From positions 248,001 to 312,000 of the forward strand of contig NC_018199.1 of assembly GCF_000219625.1 (NCBI RefSeq): a stretch of DNA of 64,000 nt, written 5' to 3'. The translations under genes and the position numbers were made by a program. This document shows positions 44,350 through 56,539 of the stretch, piece by piece (position 1 is the first letter of the stretch; each line of letters opens with the position of its first letter). This DNA comes from Zymoseptoria tritici IPO323 (taxonomy: Eukaryota; Ascomycota; Dothideomycetes; Mycosphaerellales; Mycosphaerellaceae). The notes under the pieces are model-generated. The model searched no databases. It saw only the letters and a program-made list of their open reading frames with translations, and was not told the DNA's origin.

Positions 44350-47300
44350 AGAATCTCCTCCTTCCGAGAGAGTATCGAATCGAGTCTGTTCTAAAGTAAT
44401 TTATACTACTACTCTATTCTTAACTATACCTTTTATATACGATTCGATCCTCCCTATAGTACGATAAATTACTTCCGAGATAGCTTCGTCTCGTTCCAGC
44501 CTATTAGGGAGTAAGAGCACCCGTCGCCGTACGAACGAACCCGCTAACGACCCGGAGACTATAGAAACCTCTACTTAGACTACTATTAGCGACGACGAAG
44601 ACGCCGAAGGCGGGCCTAAAAACCTAGAAGAACTTATCGGGCACTAGGATGCCGCTAACGAGGGCGAAGAAGAACTAGAGAACCCTCTATAGGAAGAAGA
44701 CACTCTACCTAAGGGAGAAGAAGACAATATTAATAAACAAATCCGTAAGGAAGAGGCCGCTACCGCTAGATAGGAGCGCCTCCTCTAGCTTAGCCTTCTC
44801 TAGGTACGTAATAAGGCTATAAGGGACCGTATTACCTAGGTATAGGACGGATCTATCCCTACTGTCCTACCTAATGCCCTAGTTCGGCTATCTATCCCTA
44901 AGAACGCGCTCCTAAAGGCCCGGAATCCCTATATCTTCGAGGGAAAGAACCGCGCCGACTAGGAATAGTAGTAGAAAGATATTAACCGAGTAATTAACCG
45001 GGCTAGTATAGCTACCGACGAAGAAAGGATAGAATTCGCTAAAGAATAGATAGCGAGACCCTAAAAGTAGTACTAGAAGCGCTACCTTCTCGATAAGGCA
45101 CCTATTTAGCTAATATAGAGCGATATATAGCTCGTAATACTAGATTCTATAGGTATAAAAGACGAACGTACCTAAAGAGCTATAGATAATATTAAAGAGG
45201 CTAAATAGAGCGACAGGACCCTAACCGGGCTAATAAACTACCTAAAAGAATAGTAGGATAAGATCGGTTATACCGACATTCCTAGGATAATCTATAAATT
45301 TAAGGGAGCTCTTACTCCGGCGGTTAGAAATAGGCTCGAATAGGGCTAAGTTACCCTTACGACCCTCGTAGATACGAAGGAACGAGCTAATATATCGTAC
45401 CGACAGATATAGGAATTTAATAAAAAGCGCTTAGCGAAGACTTCCGTCGACGAAACTAACGGAAGGCGCCTATATAAAAATAATAAGCCCCCGAGTAGGC
45501 CGAGAAGGCCTAAAACCCCCCCGAAGGCGGCTAATAAGGAGAAGTCGGCTACCGCCTACTAGATATATAGCAAAGAGGGCTACCGACGCTAGGAATACCC
45601 TAATAAGGACTAGTCGGGAAAAGAGAGAGCCCGTAGTAGATCTCCTCTAACCGCTACGGGTTAAGTCTAGTACTTAGAGGCCTAAAGAAAGGCTACCGAG
45701 CTAGGAGGAATTACCCGAACTATAGGGGAAGGGCTAATATACCTTAAAGTAGAGATATAGGGTCCTAATAGGACTAAGATACTCTAAGTACTACTCGATT
45801 ACGGAGCGTAAAGTAACTTTATAGACGACATAGTAGCTAAAGAGCTAGGCCTAAGCCCCGAGTTAGGGCAAACGGCCTAATACGTAGTACTAAATAGCTA
45901 GAGGATAGCTATTTAAGGAGAATGCCGCGTCCTGTTTAAAGTAACGGACACTTAAGGACATATAAGAGGATATATAGAAACCTTCGTAGTCGGAAGAATC
46001 TACGGGTTCTAACTAGTCCTTAGTATGCCCTAGCTAGAACGATAGAACCCGAGGGTAAACTTTATCCGTAAAAGCGTTACCTAGAAGGGGACGAAAGGTA
46101 GATAATAGAGGCCGGTTAGGCTCGTCTTACCCGAAGAGTTCTAGAAGGACGCCTCCGGCATCCCTTCGGGGCGCGTTTAGGCCCTTACCGCTTAACGTAT
46201 AGACGACGCGCTAAAAGAACCGGAACTTCTAAGCGAATTCTCGGATTTCGCGGACGTTTTCGTAGAAGGAAACGAGTCCCTTCTCCCCGAGACGGGGCCG
46301 AATAAGCTTAGTATCGACCTCGAAGAAGGTAAGGAGGCCCTATACGGCCTATTATATAACCTCTCTATAATAGAACTAGAGACTCTACGTAACTACCTCG
46401 CCGATAGCCTAGAGAAGGGGTAGATCCGCCCCTCGACCTCCCTAGCGGGGGTAGGCATCCTCTTTATAAAGAAAAAGGACGGTAGCCTACGTCTATACGT
46501 CGACTATAGGGCCCTTAATGCCGTTACTATTAAGAATAGATACGCCCTACCCCTCGTCTAGGAATCGCTAGACTAGTTAGCGTTAGTAAAGTTCTTTATA
46601 AAGCTAGATATATAAGACGCGTACTATCGCATCCGAATTAAGGAGAGCGACTAGTAGAAAACTACCTTTCGGACGAGGTATAGCTACTTTAAGTATACTA
46701 TAGTCCCGTTTAGGCTAACTAACGCCCTAGTAGTGTTCTAAGGATATATAAACTACGCCCTCCGGGGCCTACTAGACTACTATATTATAGTATACTTCGA
46801 CGATATCTTAATATACTTATAAGACGCCGAAAGCTATAAGGAATACGTTAGGATAGTCCTCGAGAGACTTAGAAGACACCGACTCTTTACTAAACTATTA
46901 AAATGCGAGTTCTTTAAGCGGCAAGTCGGCTACCTTAGGTTCGTAGTAACCCTAAAAGGGGTCGAAATAGAGGTAGAAAGGATCTAAGCTATCGCTAACT
47001 AGCCCCTTCCGGCCTTAGTTAGGGACATTCGTATCTTTATCGGATTTGCGAACTACTACCGCTAGTTTATTAAGGGATTCTCCCGTATAGCTAGCCTACT
47101 AAACCGCTTAATAGAGAGAGGCCTAAATAGTGCTAAAGGCGGACACTAATAGAGAAAGGAGGAATTAGTTCCCCTCGAACTTCTACCTAACGTAGTATAA
47201 GCATTCTAGTAGTTAAAGACTAGGTTTATTAAAGCGCCTATCTTACGGCATTTCGACCTAAAACTACCTATCCGCGTCGTAATAGATGCCTCTAGGTTCG

Positions 47301-49350
47301 CCGTCGGGGTAGTACTATCCTAACCGTATAAAACGGAGGGCAAAATGTACTAGCACCTAGTAGCCTTCTTCTTTAGTAAGATAAACGCGGCCGAAAGGAA
47401 CTATAATATATACAATTAAGAGCTTCTCGCTATAGTCGAGGCCTTTAAGCACTAGAGATACTACGTTAAGGGCGCTTCGTACTAAATTAATGTCTTAATA
47501 GACTATTATAACCTAAAATAGTTTATAACAACTAAGTAACTAAGCCGAAGATAGGTAAGAGAGGTAGAGTAGCTATTAAACGTCGACTTCTATATAACGT
47601 ACAACCCGGGGTCGCTTAATGCCGCCGCGGACGGAGTAAGTAGACGCCTAGACTTAGAAGATAGGGACTACTCGGGACGGTAGATTAACGAAAGCGATAG
47701 TGCTCCTATATTAGACACCCTTCGGCACTAACTAGGTCTGTCCGAGGGAATAACGGCCGAATCTAGCCCTATTCAGTCTATAATAGTAGTTATAACCTAC
47801 TATCTATAGCTCGCTAGGACCTACTATAGCAAAACGTACATAATAGCGAGTACTCTAATAAAAGAATTATTAGACTCCCCGCTAATTAATATAATACGCG
47901 AAAGCCTAAAACATAACCCTATAGCATCGATAGTCGAACTAGCTATAAATAACCCGGATCCGCCGGAATAGACCTAAAGGTAGGCTATATAGGGCGAATT
48001 CCTCTTCTACGAACGGAAACTATACGTACTTACGGGCCTAGTACGCCTAGTAGCGCTCCGCTAGTACTATAACGATCCCCTAGCCGGCTACTTTAGTTTT
48101 AAACGGACCCTAGAGCTATTATAACGGTCGTTCTACTAGCTAGATATAAGAAAATACGTTAAGGACTACGTAAACAGCTACTAGACATACGATAGGGCGA
48201 AGCTACGGCGACATAGCCTATATAGAGGACTCTATGCGGAAACTCTACTAAACGGGCCCTAGGAGGACCTAATATTAGATTTTATTACCGATCTGCCCCT
48301 AAGTACGTTTATAGGGCATATATACGACTTAATCCTCGTCGTTATAGATAAGTAGTCTAAAATAGCCTACTATATTCCTATACAGAAAGATATTAATACC
48401 GAAACCCTCGCGGAGGTCTTCCTAAGAGAAATCTTCCGCCTTTACGGAACTCCTAAGTTAATTACGTCCGATAGAGGACTAATCCTTATATCTAAGTTCT
48501 AGAGTACGCTTTACTACTACCTTAGGGTCCGAAGGGGCCTAAGTACCGTATATTACCTCTAAACGGACAGTTAGACGGAGCGTTAGAACTAAACGCTAGA
48601 GTAATACCTACGAGTATACTATAACTACGAATAGGACGACTAGGCATAGATGCTATTAGTAGCCGAATTCTCTTATAACGATAGCGTTTATACGACAATA
48701 GGGGTAATACTATTCTAAGTATATAACGTTCGCGATCTAATTACCGCTAGATAGCCCGACCTACCCTAATTAGAGGGTAAAGCTCCTAGTACGGCGGAAA
48801 TAGCGTATAGAGTAATCGGCCTATAGAAAACGCTATATAAAAGACTAGCTACGTTATAGGAGAGATACGTACGATACTATAATGCTTACAAAACTACGAA
48901 AACATATAAGGTTAGCGACCGTATATACCTCTCTACTCGATATTTAAAGTCTATCCGGCCGTCGGAAAAGCTCGATTATAAGTATGTCGGCCTATATAGG
49001 ATTAAGCGAGTCGTAAACGACGTCGCGTATACGCTAGAACTACCGGAAACGATAAACATCTATCCTACGTTCTATATCTCCCTACTAGAGGAGGAAAAAC
49101 CTACTAAAATTACCGAACGGGCCTAGAATAGCCTAAAGGAGATCCGATTAGAGGACCCCGACGTTTACGTAGTAGACAAGATCCTAAAGCGTAAGAAACA
49201 ACACGGTAGATAGATATATAGGATCGCGTAGAAGGGTTAGCCCGCGTCTAAAAACACGTAGGAACCTACGACTTATATTAGCCCTACTACGATAAGAGTA
49301 TTTAATAGAAGCATAGTGTTACGGCCTACCTCCGAGTCCCCGCGGGGATA
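44350..49350 (+). pseudogene. Gypsy-1 Gag-Pol (Ty3/Gypsy chromovirus), RIP-inactivated
   Basis: One plus-strand frame carries all domains in order with no frameshift, only RIP-type stops. Gag zinc knuckle at 45557-45598 has all three Cys and the His turned to Tyr. The protease core LLDYGA lies near 45797. RT carries [17 protein letters not shown] at about 46491 and an intact YFDDILIY at about 46794. RNase H has VIDASRFAVGVVLS near 47278. Integrase has DFITDLPLS, SDRG and a later TER motif (48280-48590). The C-terminal chromodomain has DPDVYVVDKILKRKKQHGR and a TWEP-like end (49155-49270). The gene order (IN after RNase H, chromodomain last) is that of fungal chromoviruses, and fusion of gag and pol into one frame is notable. 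The frame ends 33 bp inside the 3' LTR. Confidence 0.9.
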
Positions 49351-49492
49351 GAGCCTAAGGCTACAACTTCTATATATCTTCGAGTCCTTACGACTTCTTT
49401 TATAACTTCGTATATAAACTTGTCTTTTTACCGAATTATTAGAATTACGCCTTTCTTTTATTAAGCCGTAATACATTTATATACCCCTAACA
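49317..49492 (+). repeat. Gypsy-1 3' LTR
   Basis: It begins TGTTACGGCC directly after the chromodomain and ends CCCCTAACA, so it has short inverted TGTTA/TAACA termini. It is 176 bp and largely RIP-mutated. The matching 5' LTR was not identified. Confidence 0.7.
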
Positions 49493-49839
49493 TGTTATTG
49501 CACGAGGTACGAGTGCCATTTTATAAAAGACTGCAGCCGTCTTCTTCCACCGACAGGGATCTTTCAAAGGTCTGTTTTGATTGGTTTTCCTAACAAAAAG
49601 AGGGGTCCATCAAAGCTTACTTTTAATTGGTCCCTCGCATCGTCGCATTCTCGCATTCTCTCGTATCGTCGCATTCTCGCACCGTCGCATTCTCGCACCG
49701 TCGCAATGTCGCATTGTTACCTCGGGCAAGGTAAGCTCCCTTACCGTGCTTCTGCGGCAGAAGAAAAAAAGAGGCATCGCATTGTCGCATCGTCGCATTG
49801 TCGCATTGTCGCAACGTCGCAACCGTCGTAATCGAAAGG

Positions 49840-49946
49840 TCGCGGGTTCAATTCCTTCTCTTTTTGCCCCGTCGTACCGTCGTAATCTACAAAGGTTAGG
49901 ACAGTACGATTCGACAGGGCAAAAAGAGAAGGAATTGAACCCGCGA
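49840..49946. repeat. 30-bp perfect inverted repeat with tRNA T-arm sequence
   Basis: Arm 1 (49840-49869) starts TCGCGGGTTCAATTCC and ends TTTTTGCCC. Arm 2 (49917-49946) is its exact reverse complement. They are separated by 47 bp. Each arm contains a consensus pol III B box GGTTCAATTCC. Confidence 0.9.
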
Positions 49947-49993
49947 CATTTAAAGCTAGATTCAACCGCTCTTTCCAATCGGCTAAAACGCCT
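49915..49993 (-). tRNA. Degenerate tRNA-like sequence
   Basis: On the minus strand an A-box-like TAGCCGATTGG is followed after about 30 nt by the B box GGTTCAATTCC. A possible anticodon stem-loop is TTGAA, loop TCTAGCT, TTAAA, with one mismatch and a C at the position that should be T33. The 5' GGCGTTT and 3' TCTTTTT ends cannot pair as an acceptor stem. It is probably a tRNA-derived SINE head, not a working tRNA; the nominal anticodon would be UAG. Confidence 0.45.
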
Positions 49994-50100
49994 ACCTATT
50001 AGGTAACCTAGAAACGGGCCAATATATTAGCTTACTAGCTCTACCTCGTGCACATACTTGGACGCAGCGAGTCCGCTAGAAACCTTGTAACGTTTCTTAT

Positions 50101-50638
50101 TAATAGGCTAGCTACGTAGGTCTCCTACGCGGATCGACAACGTAGCTATAGAGCAATATCGCGATATTGCTATAAAGCGCCTTAGTAGACTACTAAGGGC
50201 TATACTATACGTACTTCCGAGTTAATCTTAGTACCCTTTAGGACGACTATATTCCCTAACTAGACACCGATACTAACACCGAGCGCCGCGGCGTATACGA
50301 TACCGACACCGACACCGATACCGACACCGAAGCGCTACGGCGCTACCTCTAATCTATACGGACATACTCTCGACCCTAATAAACTCTACCTCTACGGAGT
50401 CGAATATCGCGCTTACCGCTAGCGCTAACGTATACATTCCTATGCTACCTTAGTACGAGAACTAACATTCCTTAATATATATAGTATAACTATATAGCGC
50501 AAGCGCTACGCGAGCTTACGGCGCAATCTACCCTAGTACGAGAATGCAAGAAATTACGAAGCGCCCTTGCCGCTAAGAAAGAGCTATATATAAGAAACCC
50601 CTCTAGACTTCCCTCTACGCACTTAAACTAGCCTTATA
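50101..50638. mobile_element. Gypsy-2 5' region (leader/LTR not delimited)
   Basis: RIP-mutated sequence with a 20-bp perfect palindrome AGCAATATCGCGATATTGCT at 50152-50171 and a CCGACACCGATA-type 6/12-bp repeat at about 50250-50335. LTR borders were not recognised. Confidence 0.4.
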
Positions 50639-53600
50639 TGCCCTACGCTCCTAAATTTACCTATCGAATTTGTCGCTTCCGATCCTTCCTTCTCGTAGAC
50701 GTTCGCTAAAACCTTCCGGCCTCTTAGTTCCCTAATATCTACCGACAGCTTCTACGCTACTAGTGCACTTACTCTTTAAACCCCCTGTTCTACGCTTATC
50801 TATACGATCGCGCCCCTTCTCTCGAATTACTATCGCCGACGACATTACCTCTTTAAACTCCCTACGTACTATCTAAGATAGCTTACGCGAACGACTACCC
50901 GTCCGATAGCGAGTACGAGGAGCAACGCGAGTAGTAGTTACTATAGAAACGCCGCCCTGCTCGCCTTCGCCGCTCTACTCTCCCTAAGGACTTCGAGAAA
51001 GATATAGATGTATTCGACAAAGAGACTTAAACTTAAGAAGATAACTTAGATAACCTTAAGTTAATACCGAAGCAGCGCTTTAATAAGCGTTAGGCTAAGC
51101 TTAATAAGCGTTAAAAAGCTAGTGCCCTAGAGCAAAACGTAGACGTCTTTAACCTTAGCGCCTTCTTTTAGAGCAAGGACATCTTCAAAAACGCTAGTAA
51201 TAGCGTAGACAGCGTTAGCATTAAACTTCCGGATAAGAACGGCAATATTAAGACAACCGTCGTTACCCTTAGCACTATAGCTAACATAGATGTTAAGCGG
51301 TTTAAGACTCTCGTAGCTCGTAACCCTATCCTCGTATACTAGCTAGTGTCGAGCATCTACAATACGCTTACTGTCGCCTATTAGACTAGTAATATCGCTT
51401 ACGATAGCTACGCTCTCCTTAAGGAACGCCTCGAGCTTTAAGTTACCGAATACGAGCAATTACTCGCTCGTATCCGTAAGCTCGAAGATGCTATTAATAG
51501 CGATAAGCGCACCTAGACTCGCAGAGCTATTAAGTATAAGAGTTAGGCCGACAAACTCTATAAGACGGTTAAAAACCTAGAGGAGGATCTCCGCCGCTCT
51601 AAATAGGAAGTTAATACCTACCTCCTTTAAGCCGAAGAGAGCTAAGCTACTTAGGCGACCCTCGAGTAATAGCTTTACCGAGCGAAAGGAAAAGGCCCTA
51701 TTACCTTCTCTACCTCTACTAGCAGAGGTCGTAAGTTATTAAGGTCTCGCTCTATCGAACGTAGAGCTAACCTTCTAGGCCCTAGCAACCGCGGTAATAT
51801 AGCTCTACCGCCGAAACTACTAATACGTCGACTAGGCTAGCCCGCGGGCTTCCCTAATAATAGCTCTAATAAGTCGGACGCTAACGACCGCCGAGAGCGC
51901 GACCGCCGCTCTAGGTTACTAATCCCTAATCGATACTCTACTCGCGGTAACATACCGGCTACCTATAAAACCGCCGCTAGCTAGCTTACTAACTACGATA
52001 ATAAGCTTCGAGTCGCTTATAAGTCCGAGAGGAGCGTTCTATTACCCGACATCTTTACTAACCGTAAGGATAATAAAAGCCCTTCCTACCCTCGCTAGCT
52101 CTATACAATAGAGACTAAGCTTAACGCTACTAGGTTTCGTATAGTTCCTAACTCCCTAGCCTTCGTTTACGGACGTACTAGTAGTATCGTATAGGAAATG
52201 CTAGAGCCGCGAGTCCCCTCTACGCTCGATAACATAGTCGAGACCCCGACCTCGCTCTACTTCCTATCGCTTAAGGACATATTTACCTAGATGTACGAGA
52301 CATATACCGAGGTTAACCGCATCGGCAAAGCCTAATCCGAGATAACATACCTAAAGTAGAAGGACGGTAAGAAGTTCGCGGACTTCTATCGCAAATACGT
52401 CCTACTCCGTACGTATATCCCCTAGTAACTAACTACCGAGCTCTACGAGTTAAGGAAACGACTAAATAAGCGCTTCCGTAATAGCCTTCTCGGTTAAGTG
52501 TTCGGAAGTCCCGCCGCTCTTATTAAGTAGTACGAGATCTACGATATCGATATAGAAGATTACGACTACGACTATCCTCGAGCTAGATTTACCGACAACA
52601 ATAAGGACCGCGGCTTGAAGCGTAGAGGTACATTAAAGGCATCGACACCGTTAGCTACCTTAGTCTCTACTACGGTTACGGTAAAACCTAACCTTAACCT
52701 TCTACGGCTTACTAACGCCGACCGAGAGAGGCTTAAGGCTAAGAATCGATGCTTCCGCTATAGGGAAGTTAGACACCGACCCTAGGACAAAGCTTATAGA
52801 CTCCGACTATAAGCTAACTCCGTACGCATTAAGGAGCTTAGCTCTAATAAAGATTAGGGAAACGAGAAGTCCGCCGCTTTAGCTAGGAAGTAGGCGGACT
52901 CGATACTATTAGCGTTTACTAGCTAACGGCCTCCGCGGCGTCGTTATACGATTCGCTTTATTACGAAGAAACACTAGATCCGATTATCGAACCGTACGTT
53001 GTGTTACTTACGTACCTCTCTCGCTATAAGGCGAAAGTATATCTAGATCCTAGAGCTAACGCTAACTTTATTAGCTACTCCGCGGTCGTAGCAAACAAGT
53101 TTCCGACCTTCGATCTAGCTAGATCTCGCTCGCTCGGCATAGCTAATAGTATACTAACCGCTAAGCGTATTACGTAGTGCGCGCTAGTCGATCTCTAGAT
53201 CGCTAGCTACTACGAGCAGTTATTAATGTTTATAGTAGATCTCTAATACGAGGTCGTGCTTAGACTACCTTAGTTCGCGCGGCACGAGCCTTATATATAT
53301 TAGAGCACCGGTCGTGTCGCGTTCGTCGCCGAACACCGCACCGCGCGTTACTAAAAGGGAGACATTATTAGCTCTTAATTAATTAACTAAGCCTACGCTA
53401 AGCCCCTTAACTTCTACCCTCGATATCCTACGCCTCTAAAGATCGCTCCCCTACTCTGTCCTATAGCGGAACCCTTTTTACTAGTTATAGGCATCGAACA
53501 CGTTAACAGCGGTGCGTATATAGAATTGCTCTAACTTAGCGCGCGCGCAATAGAGCTAATAAGCTACCGTCCTAACGCTAAAGTCTTCGCGTGCTAGGTA

Positions 53601-55953
53601 TAGTTAGGCTTAGTAACGAAATTAATACTAAAACTTTTAGCTTCCGCTATAACGGTTAAAGACTACGAAAAGTTTATAGCCGGCAACTAAACTAGCGACG
53701 CTAACGTGTTAGCTAAACTTCTAGCTGTTTACTACGATTAACTTTATGCCTTCTTACGTAAGGAGGCCGACACCCTCTCCTAGCACTGACTAGATGTCGA
53801 CTACTAGATTTATCTAAAAGATAGTGTAACGTTACCCTTCCGTAAGCCTTATCGACTATCTGGCCCCGAAGAAGACGCCCTAAAGAAATAGGTCGATAAT
53901 ATAGTAGCTAAGGGTATAATTCGAAAGTCTACCTCCGAAGCCGCTACTCTAGTTATTATTGTCCGTAAACCCGGTAGTAGGTTACGTATCTACATCGACT
54001 ACCGAGCTCTTAATACTCTTACCGTTAAGAACAGATACCCTATACTACTCGTATAAGACACCCTAGCGCGACTCGGTAGAAAAAAGTACTTTATAAAGCT
54101 AGATATTATTACCGCCTTTAACCGCATTCGGATCGCCGCCGGCTACGAATACAAAATAGCGTTTACTACGCGCTACGGACAATACGAATGTCTAGCTATG
54201 CCCTTTAGACTATATAACGCACCTAGCACCTTTTAATTAGCTATTAACTACGCTCTACGCGAGTACCTCGACGACTTCTACTCCGCTTACCTTAACGACG
54301 TCCTCGTGTTTAGCGATACGCTTAAAGAACGCGAAGAGTACGTCCGTAAGGTAATCGCGCGGCTAAATAAGGCTAGATTACCGATTAATATCGGCAGATT
54401 AGAGTTCTACGTTACGGAGACTAAATACCTCGGGTTAATTATTAGCCGTAAAGGTATTCGTATAGATCTAGAAAAGGTCGCTACCGTACTCGTATAGGAA
54501 ACCCCTACCTCTATAAAAGACGTTTAGTCGTTCCTCGGATTTGCTAACTTCTACCGACGATTCGTTAAGAAGTTCTCGAAGGTAGCCGCTCTACTAACCG
54601 CTCTAACGCGTATAGAGCTACTCGATCCTAACCGAGACCCCGATAAGAAACCGCTACCTTTAGCGTCGCGATACCTTCCTTTTGTATAGAGCGACGCCTA
54701 TTAGAAGGCTTTCGAAGACCTTAAAAGTCGCTTTACTAAGGCCCCTATCCTAGCCTATTTTATACTAGGGCTAGAAACGATCCTTAAAACCGATGCCTCT
54801 AACTTTGTTACCGCCGCTATCCTCTTATAGCGCGGCGTTAATAGTATAATTAGACCCGTAGCGTTTCTCTCTAAGAAGATGTCCCCTACCGAATATAACT
54901 ACGACATCTACGATAAAGAACTAATAGCTATTATAAAAGCATTTAAGGAGTAGCGACTAGAGCTAGCCTCCGATAATAGCGAACTAGTAAAGGTTCTCTC
55001 TAATTATAAGAACCTAGAACACTTTATGTCTACAAAGGTCCTTAACTAACGATAGGCGCGGTAGGCTAAGTTTCTCTCTTAATTTAACTTTACTATATCG
55101 TTTGTTGTAGGAAAAAACAATAGTAAGGTAGACGCTCTTACGCGTTTACCCTAAGACCTTCTAGTATTACTAGACGATCCGCGGCTTTAGCACTAGTACT
55201 AAACTATCCTTTAACTAAAGCATCTCGCCGGCCGCTAACTAAACCTATCTAGCCTCCTAGCCGCCTCCGTTATAACGGCTACTCTAGTATAGGAGATAGC
55301 CGCGGCCTATTAAGGAGACGCTAGTAAACTCCGTACCGCTATTTCGGAAATCGCTCGAGGCGTTACTCCGACATTGCTAAAACGGCTAAAGCGCGAGAGA
55401 GAAGACGTTAGAATCGAAAACGGCATACTCTACGTACGCAATGCCTACGGATTATAGAGTGTCTTCGTTCCTAGTAAGGATAACAACGAGCGCCAAACTA
55501 GATCTTTACGTACGCGCGTAATTAGATTACTCTACGACACGCCTTCCGCCGGATACCTAGGATAAGCTAAAACGTTCGAACTCGTTAACCGCTATTACTT
55601 CTAGCCGCGTATAGCGCGGTCGATTAGCCGATACATTAGAAACTGCTCCTATAAGAACGACAAGCCGAGCAATCTTCCTTACTAATCCCTTCTTCGGTCC
55701 TTAGAGGCACCGGCTAAGCTATAGACTAACATTACCGTAGACTTCGTCGTAGATCTTCTAGCTAGTAAGAGCTACGCCGACGGCGCAACCTACCGGAATG
55801 TTATAATAGTTACTAACCGCATAACAAAGGAACGCTATCTTATCCCTATCCTTTTAATAGAAGCCGACTACTACGCGCGAATGTTCCTTCGTTACGTATA
55901 GTTAAGGCACGGCTTACTATTAACCCTAATCTCGGACAGAGGCCCTTAGTTTA
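50639..55953 (+). pseudogene. Gypsy-2 Gag-Pol, part 1 (split by Gypsy-3)
   Basis: Gag opens at ATG 50639 (MPYAPKFTYRICRFRSFL) and includes a coiled-coil part (LERIRKLEDAI-like, 51470-51600), a capsid-like stretch and a degenerate zinc knuckle (CFRYREVRH near 52750; last Cys missing). Pol is in another frame and starts with a protease core YLDPRANANFIS near 53050. RT has [20 protein letters not shown] at about 53986, but its YxDD box reads YLND (54288-54299), with the first catalytic Asp lost by a TpG to TpA change. Then come RNase H (LKTDASNFVTAAILL, about 54787) and integrase (NITVDFVVDLLASKSYADGA, SDRGP), cut at 55953 by Gypsy-3 insertion. RIP stops occur throughout. Confidence 0.88.
55949..55953. 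repeat. Gypsy-3 target-site duplication, left
   Basis: GTTTA here and again at 63556-63560 flank Gypsy-3. Five base pairs is the usual size for Ty3/Gypsy integrases. The interrupted integrase reading resumes directly after the right copy. Confidence 0.85.
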
Positions 55954-56123
55954 TGTTACGGGTAAACAATATATATACGAGAGTTTAGAGTCTGTGTTAG
56001 ATATAGCAAGTTCGATAAGGAAGCAACCCAAAACCTCGCGGTAAGCGCAGAAAAGGATGTAGGCTACTAAGACAAAGTACGGGGTCGCGCTACGTATTAT
56101 AGAAAGGGCGCTAGTCCCTTACA
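55954..56123 (-). repeat. Gypsy-3 left LTR (3' LTR)
   Basis: 170 bp, TGTTACGGG to CCCTTACA. It differs from the right LTR at only a few places, mostly where this copy has TA for CA or TG, so RIP has touched it lightly. Confidence 0.9.
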
Positions 56124-56126
56124 ATA

Positions 56127-56139
56127 CCCCCCTCCTCTC
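56127..56139 (-). other. Polypurine tract of Gypsy-3
   Basis: On the minus strand GAGAGGAGGGGGG ends four bases before the 3' LTR. It is the expected plus-strand primer site and fixes the element's orientation. Confidence 0.75.
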
Positions 56140-56400
56140 GGTGCGCGGAAAAGTCGTCGGCAACCGACATAAAAGCAGCGGACTATTTACCCTCCTCCTT
56201 TAGACCTACTACAATCGTCTAATTAGCTAAAATTCACTCCTATTGTCCGCTCTTTTCTTAGTATCGTCGTATGTCCGGGCGAAAACTGTCGGATCCCGAC
56301 ATAATAAGCCCGCTGTACTTTACTCTATCTCGTTACCTTTCTAGTATTATCGAGAAAGTAACAATATACGGAAAACACGCCCTTAGAGCCTAGGGCTACG

Positions 56401-56408
56401 TATAAATA
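56401..56408 (+). promoter_or_regulatory. TATA box of the antisense gene
   Basis: TATAAATA lies about 130 bp upstream of the ATG at 56540 and is followed by a CCCCCCCCTCTTTT pyrimidine tract. This is a plausible pol II promoter reading opposite to Gag-Pol. Confidence 0.5.
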
Positions 56409-56451
56409 CCCTGCCCCCCCCTCTTTTCTACCGCTAGTATTACTAAACCGT

Positions 56452-56515
56452 TAAGGTAAGTTTTCAACCTAAAGGTTAAGGGTTCGAGTCCTTCGCTTTT
56501 ATCTAGGACCCCGGT
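56452..56515 (+). tRNA. tRNA-like remnant
   Basis: A perfect B-box sequence GGTTCGAGTCC at 56481-56491 is preceded by TAAACCGTTAAGGTAAG (A-box-like) and followed by CGCTTTT. The arrangement resembles a tRNA or tRNA-derived promoter lying in the leader of the antisense gene, but no clean acceptor stem was found. Confidence 0.35.
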
Positions 56516-56539
56516 GCTTTTCTAACGGAGTCGCAGATA

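Larger units (their letters stand above)
49493..50100. mobile_element. Less-RIPed island with tRNA-like inverted repeat and TCGCATT repeats
   Basis: CpA and TpG are retained here, unlike both flanks. It contains two blocks of TCGCATTC/TCGCATTG-type octamer repeats (49635-49715 and 49775-49815), whose frames give artefactual RRCDNATM peptides, and two oppositely oriented tRNA-derived segments. No target duplication could be set, so the boundaries are approximate. It may be a tRNA-derived SINE-like insertion, possibly two copies head to head. Confidence 0.5.

Noticed and set aside
49273..49476. 67-codon minus-strand frame
   Set aside because: It lies within the Gypsy-1 3' LTR, antisense to the chromodomain end.
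49577..50006. Several 60-140 codon frames on both strands
   Set aside because: Peptides such as RRCDNATM repeat because of TCGCATT octamers and tRNA-like sequence; not genes.
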